NCBI GenBank assembly: GCA_963700745.1
Contig: CAVOYT010000001.1
Location: 1-64,000 of the forward strand
DNA from: UBA10649 sp963700745
GTDB lineage: Bacteria; Actinomycetota; Actinomycetes; S36-B12
Reading direction: 5' to 3'
DNA length: 64,000 bases
Each line of letters begins with the position of its first letter. Positions within the stretch are counted from its first letter, which is position 1. The position numbers and the translations under genes were made by a program. The notes beneath the pieces were generated by a model. It was not told the origin of the DNA. It was given only the letters and a program-made list of their open reading frames with translations, and searched no databases. This document shows, piece after piece, positions 61,474-64,000 of this stretch.

Positions 61474-63272
61474 ATGCCCACCGGAGCCGATTCCACGACC
61501 CGATCACGCAGAGCCCGCCGGCGCACGCTGGCCGGGGTCGCCGCCCTGTCGATGTCCGTGGCGGCGCTGGCCCTCGGGATCCACGCCCGCGACGGCCGGA
61601 GATGTGCCCGGCGACGAGCACTGGCGGGGACACGACCCCCAAGCTCGTTCGGCTCCAGATCCTGGCGTTCAACGACTACCACGGCCATCTGGAGGCGTCC
61701 ACGCCCGGGACGGTCGACGACCAGGCAGCCGGTGGCTCGGAGTACCTCTCGACCGCGTTGAAGCAGCTGCGCGCCGGCAAGAAGTACAGCCTCACGGTGG
61801 CCGCGGGCGACCTCATCGGCGGTTCGCCGGCCCTGTCCGGGCTGTTCCACGACGAGCCGTCCGTCGAGTCGCTCAACGCGATGCAGCTCGACGTGTCCAG
61901 TGTCGGAAACCACGAGTTCGACGAGGGCGTCACGGAGCTGCTGCGGATGCAGGACGGCGGATGCCATCCCGTGGACGGGTGCTACTTCCCGGCCCAGCCC
62001 TACGCGGGCGCGGACTTCCAGTGGCTCGCCGCGAATGTGGTGAAGGAGGGCACCCGCAAGACCGTCCTTCCCCCGTACTGGATCAAGGACGTCGGTGGCG
62101 TCAAGGTCGGCTTCATCGGCATGACCCTCGAGGGCACGGACGCGATCGTCGCGGCCTCGGGGATCGAGGGCTACAAGTTCCTCGACGAGGTCCGGACCGC
62201 CAACCGCCTGGTGCCCGAGCTCAAGAAGCAGGGAGTGGAGAGCATCATCGTGCTGCTGCACGAGGGCGCGACGCAGGATCCGGCTCCGGGCGAGATCAAC
62301 GCCTGCAACAACATCAGCGGCCCGGTCGTCGACATCAACAGCGGACTTGACCCTGAGATCGATGCCGTTATCACCGGCCACACCCACCAGCCCTACAACT
62401 GCATGCTGCCCGGACCTGACGGCCGGAAGCGGATGGTGACGAGCGCCTACTCCTACGGGCGCGTCATCTCGGAGCTGAACCTCGTCCTCGACAAGCGGAC
62501 GGGTGAGGTGCGCCGCGCCCTGAGCAAGGCCACGAACCACGCGGTCATCCAGTCGGCACTCACTCCCGATCCCGCGCTGACCGCCGTGATCAACAAGTGG
62601 ATGCCGCTGTTCGAGGCTTCGGGCAACACGCCGGTGGGGACGATCACCGCCGACATCGTGCGGGGCGGAACTCCGCCAGGGTCCGACCGCGGCGTCGAAT
62701 CCGCGGCGGCGAACCTCGTCGCGGACGCGCAGGCTTGGGCAACGTCGTTCAACGGTGCGCAGGTCGCCTTCATGAACCCCGGCGGCGTGCGCTCGGACCT
62801 GACATACGCGCAGTCCGGGACGGAGGGCGATGGCGTCGTCACCTACGGCGAGGCGTTCACCTTCCAGCCGTTCGGCAACGACCTGGTGACGATCCCGATG
62901 ACCGGCGCGCAGATCGTGTCGGTGCTGCAGGAGCAGTGCCAGCCGGCAGGCTCGTCGCGGCCGTTCCTCAGCCTGGCCGTCTCGGCCGGGTTCACCTACA
63001 CCCTGAGCAGGACGATCGTGAATGGCACCTGCACGGCAGTGTCCATCACCGACGTCAAGCTCAACGGCAAGGCGCTCGACCCGGCCGCCACGTACTGGGT
63101 CACGGTGAACAACTTCCTGGCCGACGGTGGGGACAACTTCACCACCTTCAAGCAGGTCGCTGAGTCGGAGCGGCTCCCCGGTGGGGTCGACCTCCAGGCG
63201 CTGACCGACTACCTCAGCACGTTCTCCCCGGTGGCCCCGCCATCCACGGGCAGGGCGACGCTGGTGCCCTAG
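61474..63272 (+). CDS. Secreted 5'-nucleotidase/bifunctional metallophosphatase, one frameshift
   Basis: Hydrolyses nucleotides or 2',3'-cyclic nucleotides outside the cell. Signal: RRTLAGVAALSMSVAALALG; the frame changes near 61590, just after it. Metallophosphatase domain: ILAFNDYHGHLEASTPG (DxH), TVAAGDLIGGSPALSGLF (GD), SVGNHEFDEGVTELL (GNHE), DAVITGHTHQPYNCMLPG (GHTH). 5'-nucleotidase C-terminal domain: GAQVAFMNPGGVRSDLTYAQ, GEAFTFQPFGNDLVTIPMTG, then VNNFLADGGDNFTTF. Start ATG 61474 after AAGGAG. About 600 residues. Ends at the terminator 63282-63324. Confidence 0.9.
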
Positions 63273-63281
63273 CAGGCAATC

Positions 63282-63324
63282 AGCCATCCCCGGAGCCATG
63301 ACCGATCAGGCTCCGGGGATGGCT
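63282..63324 (+). terminator. Terminator hairpin after the 5'-nucleotidase gene
   Basis: Perfect 16-bp arms AGCCATCCCCGGAGCC (63282-63297) and GGCTCCGGGGATGGCT (63309-63324), loop 11 bases, starting 10 bp after the stop. Confidence 0.8.
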
Positions 63325-63356
63325 GCGAGGTCCGCGCTGCGTGACGGGAGGTGGCC

Positions 63357-63827
63357 ATGAGCGCATCGACCACGCCCGACGCACCGTCGATCCCGCGGCG
63401 TACGGGCCGGCGCATCGGATACACCGTCGCGATCCTGGTGAATCTGCTCATATACGGGTTCATCAATGTCTGGCCCGGATGGGCGGCCTTCGACTTCGTC
63501 ACGCCCGCCGCCGCGGACGTCGTGCCGCTGGTCAACCTGTCGATCGGGGTCACGATCGTCGTGAACATCGTCTACCTGGTCGCCGACGGGACTCGCGTGA
63601 AGGCATTGGGGGAGATGGCCACCGCAGCGGTGACGATGGTGGTCTCCGTCGCCGTGCTCGACGTGTTCCCGTTCGACTTCAGCGGGTATGCGTTCCCATG
63701 GGAGTGGCTCGTCCGCTTCATCCTCATCGTCGCGGTGATCGGGAGCGGCATCTCGCTGCTGGTGAACCTGTGGCGACTGATCCGTGGCCCTCGACCAGGA
63801 CGTGCCAGGAGCGAGGAGGCTCGATGA
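63357..63827 (+). CDS. Small four-span membrane protein of unknown function
   Basis: 156 intact residues. Spans: IGYTVAILVNLLIYGFINVW, VNLSIGVTIVVNIVYLVADG, ATAAVTMVVSVAVLDVFPFD, VRFILIVAVIGSGISLLVNL, with a basic C-terminus. No family is recognised beyond small actinobacterial membrane proteins. Start ATG 63357 is behind GGGAGGTGG. The stop overlaps the next gene's ATG, so the two are co-translated. Confidence 0.65.
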   Translation: MSASTTPDAPSIPRRTGRRIGYTVAILVNLLIYGFINVWPGWAAFDFVTPAAADVVPLVNLSIGVTIVVNIVYLVADGTRVKALGEMATAAVTMVVSVAVLDVFPFDFSGYAFPWEWLVRFILIVAVIGSGISLLVNLWRLIRGPRPGRARSEEAR

Positions 63828-64000
63828 AGGTCGCCGTGATCGGCACAGGGATGGTGGGGCAGGCGATTGCCGCTCGCCTCGCCGAACTGGGGCACGACGT
63901 GTCCGTGGGGACCCGTGACGTGGCCTCCGCCCGGGCACGCACGGCCGCGTCGGGGGCGGGGGATGGCGCATTCGGTGACTGGGCGCAGGCGCACCCGCGG
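63824..64000 (+). CDS. NAD(P)-binding oxidoreductase, F420-dependent NADP reductase-like, 3'-partial
   Basis: 59 residues before the window ends. KVAVIGTGMVGQAIAARLAE then LGHDVSVGTRDVASARARTA is the dinucleotide fold with the GTR signature of the F420-dependent NADP oxidoreductase (Fno/NpdG) group. ATG 63824 overlaps the previous stop. Specific activity cannot be judged from this fragment. Confidence 0.7.
   Translation, partial: MKVAVIGTGMVGQAIAARLAELGHDVSVGTRDVASARARTAASGAGDGAFGDWAQAHPR

Noticed and set aside
61323..63299. A 658-residue minus-strand open frame
   Set aside because: It is antisense to the 5'-nucleotidase gene, whose metallophosphatase motifs are complete on the plus strand.

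Overview
The window is 64 kb of very GC-rich DNA (third codon positions almost all G or C) from an actinobacterium. Supporting features are many GTG starts, 1-8 bp gene overlaps, start codons placed six bases after a TANNNT box (leaderless transcription), an NlpC/P60 hydrolase behind a c-di-AMP-riboswitch-like leader, a polyphosphate glucokinase and a DUF5926/SEC-C protein. A Nocardioidaceae-like (Propionibacteriales) host is my guess; the sequence does not prove it. About twenty genes are split by single-base frame changes. These are densest in the first 16 kb and almost absent from 43 to 60 kb. Because housekeeping genes (pheA, rmlD) are hit too, and motifs and codon bias continue across each break, I read most as sequence indels and annotate those genes whole.

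Layout. 1-15.3 kb: surface-glycan locus with five large polytopic membrane proteins (GT-C-like), two family-2 glycosyltransferases, a NeuB-type sugar-acid synthase and two short-chain nucleotide-sugar enzymes, with an RHH/Doc toxin-antitoxin pair inside the operon. 15.3-17.3 kb: two secreted proteins, one with an FN3-like domain and a long Ala-Pro linker. 17.3-24.7 kb: FAD-linked 2-hydroxyacid dehydrogenase, VapBC, HAD phosphatase, glycerophosphodiesterase, DUF5926, WecG-type glycosyltransferase, UPF0016 cation exporter, membrane protein. 24.7-28.1 kb: DUF4446, prephenate dehydratase, RmlB and RmlD (dTDP-rhamnose). 28.2-36.2 kb: HAD phosphatase, SerS, SET-domain protein, tandem-GNAT protein, quinone oxidoreductase, K+ channel, TauE/SafE exporter, degenerate MoeA-like protein.

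36.2-41.9 kb: the most interesting block. Two minus-strand units (secreted protein B, ApbE flavin transferase, ferric-reductase-like haem membrane protein; then a secreted PepSY-like protein with a His/Asp/Glu-rich tail and secreted protein A, a paralog of B) lie beside a divergent OmpR-type response regulator and histidine kinase. Both units carry GAGGTTAAG-N5-GTAAG about 30 bp upstream of a -10-like box, so I propose a regulated extracytoplasmic flavin/haem electron-transfer system.

41.9-53 kb: L-2-hydroxyglutarate oxidase, NlpC/P60 hydrolase, TrpB2, flippase, nucleosidase, anchored protein, tRNA-Ser(UGA) followed by extra copies of its 3' end, CrtO-like protein, DDAH-like hydrolase, YihY-like protein, alcohol dehydrogenase. 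52-58.7 kb: a sugar/polyol utilisation locus (AroE-like enzyme, Gfo/Idh dehydrogenase, FrcBCA-type ABC transporter, LacI regulator with palindromic operators). 58.7-64 kb: polyphosphate glucokinase, tRNA-Ser(GCU), tRNA-Arg(ACG), an alpha/beta-hydrolase-adenylate cyclase fusion, a secreted 5'-nucleotidase, a small membrane protein and the start of an F420-type dinucleotide reductase. I saw no CRISPR array, rRNA, intact insertion sequence, integrase or phage gene.
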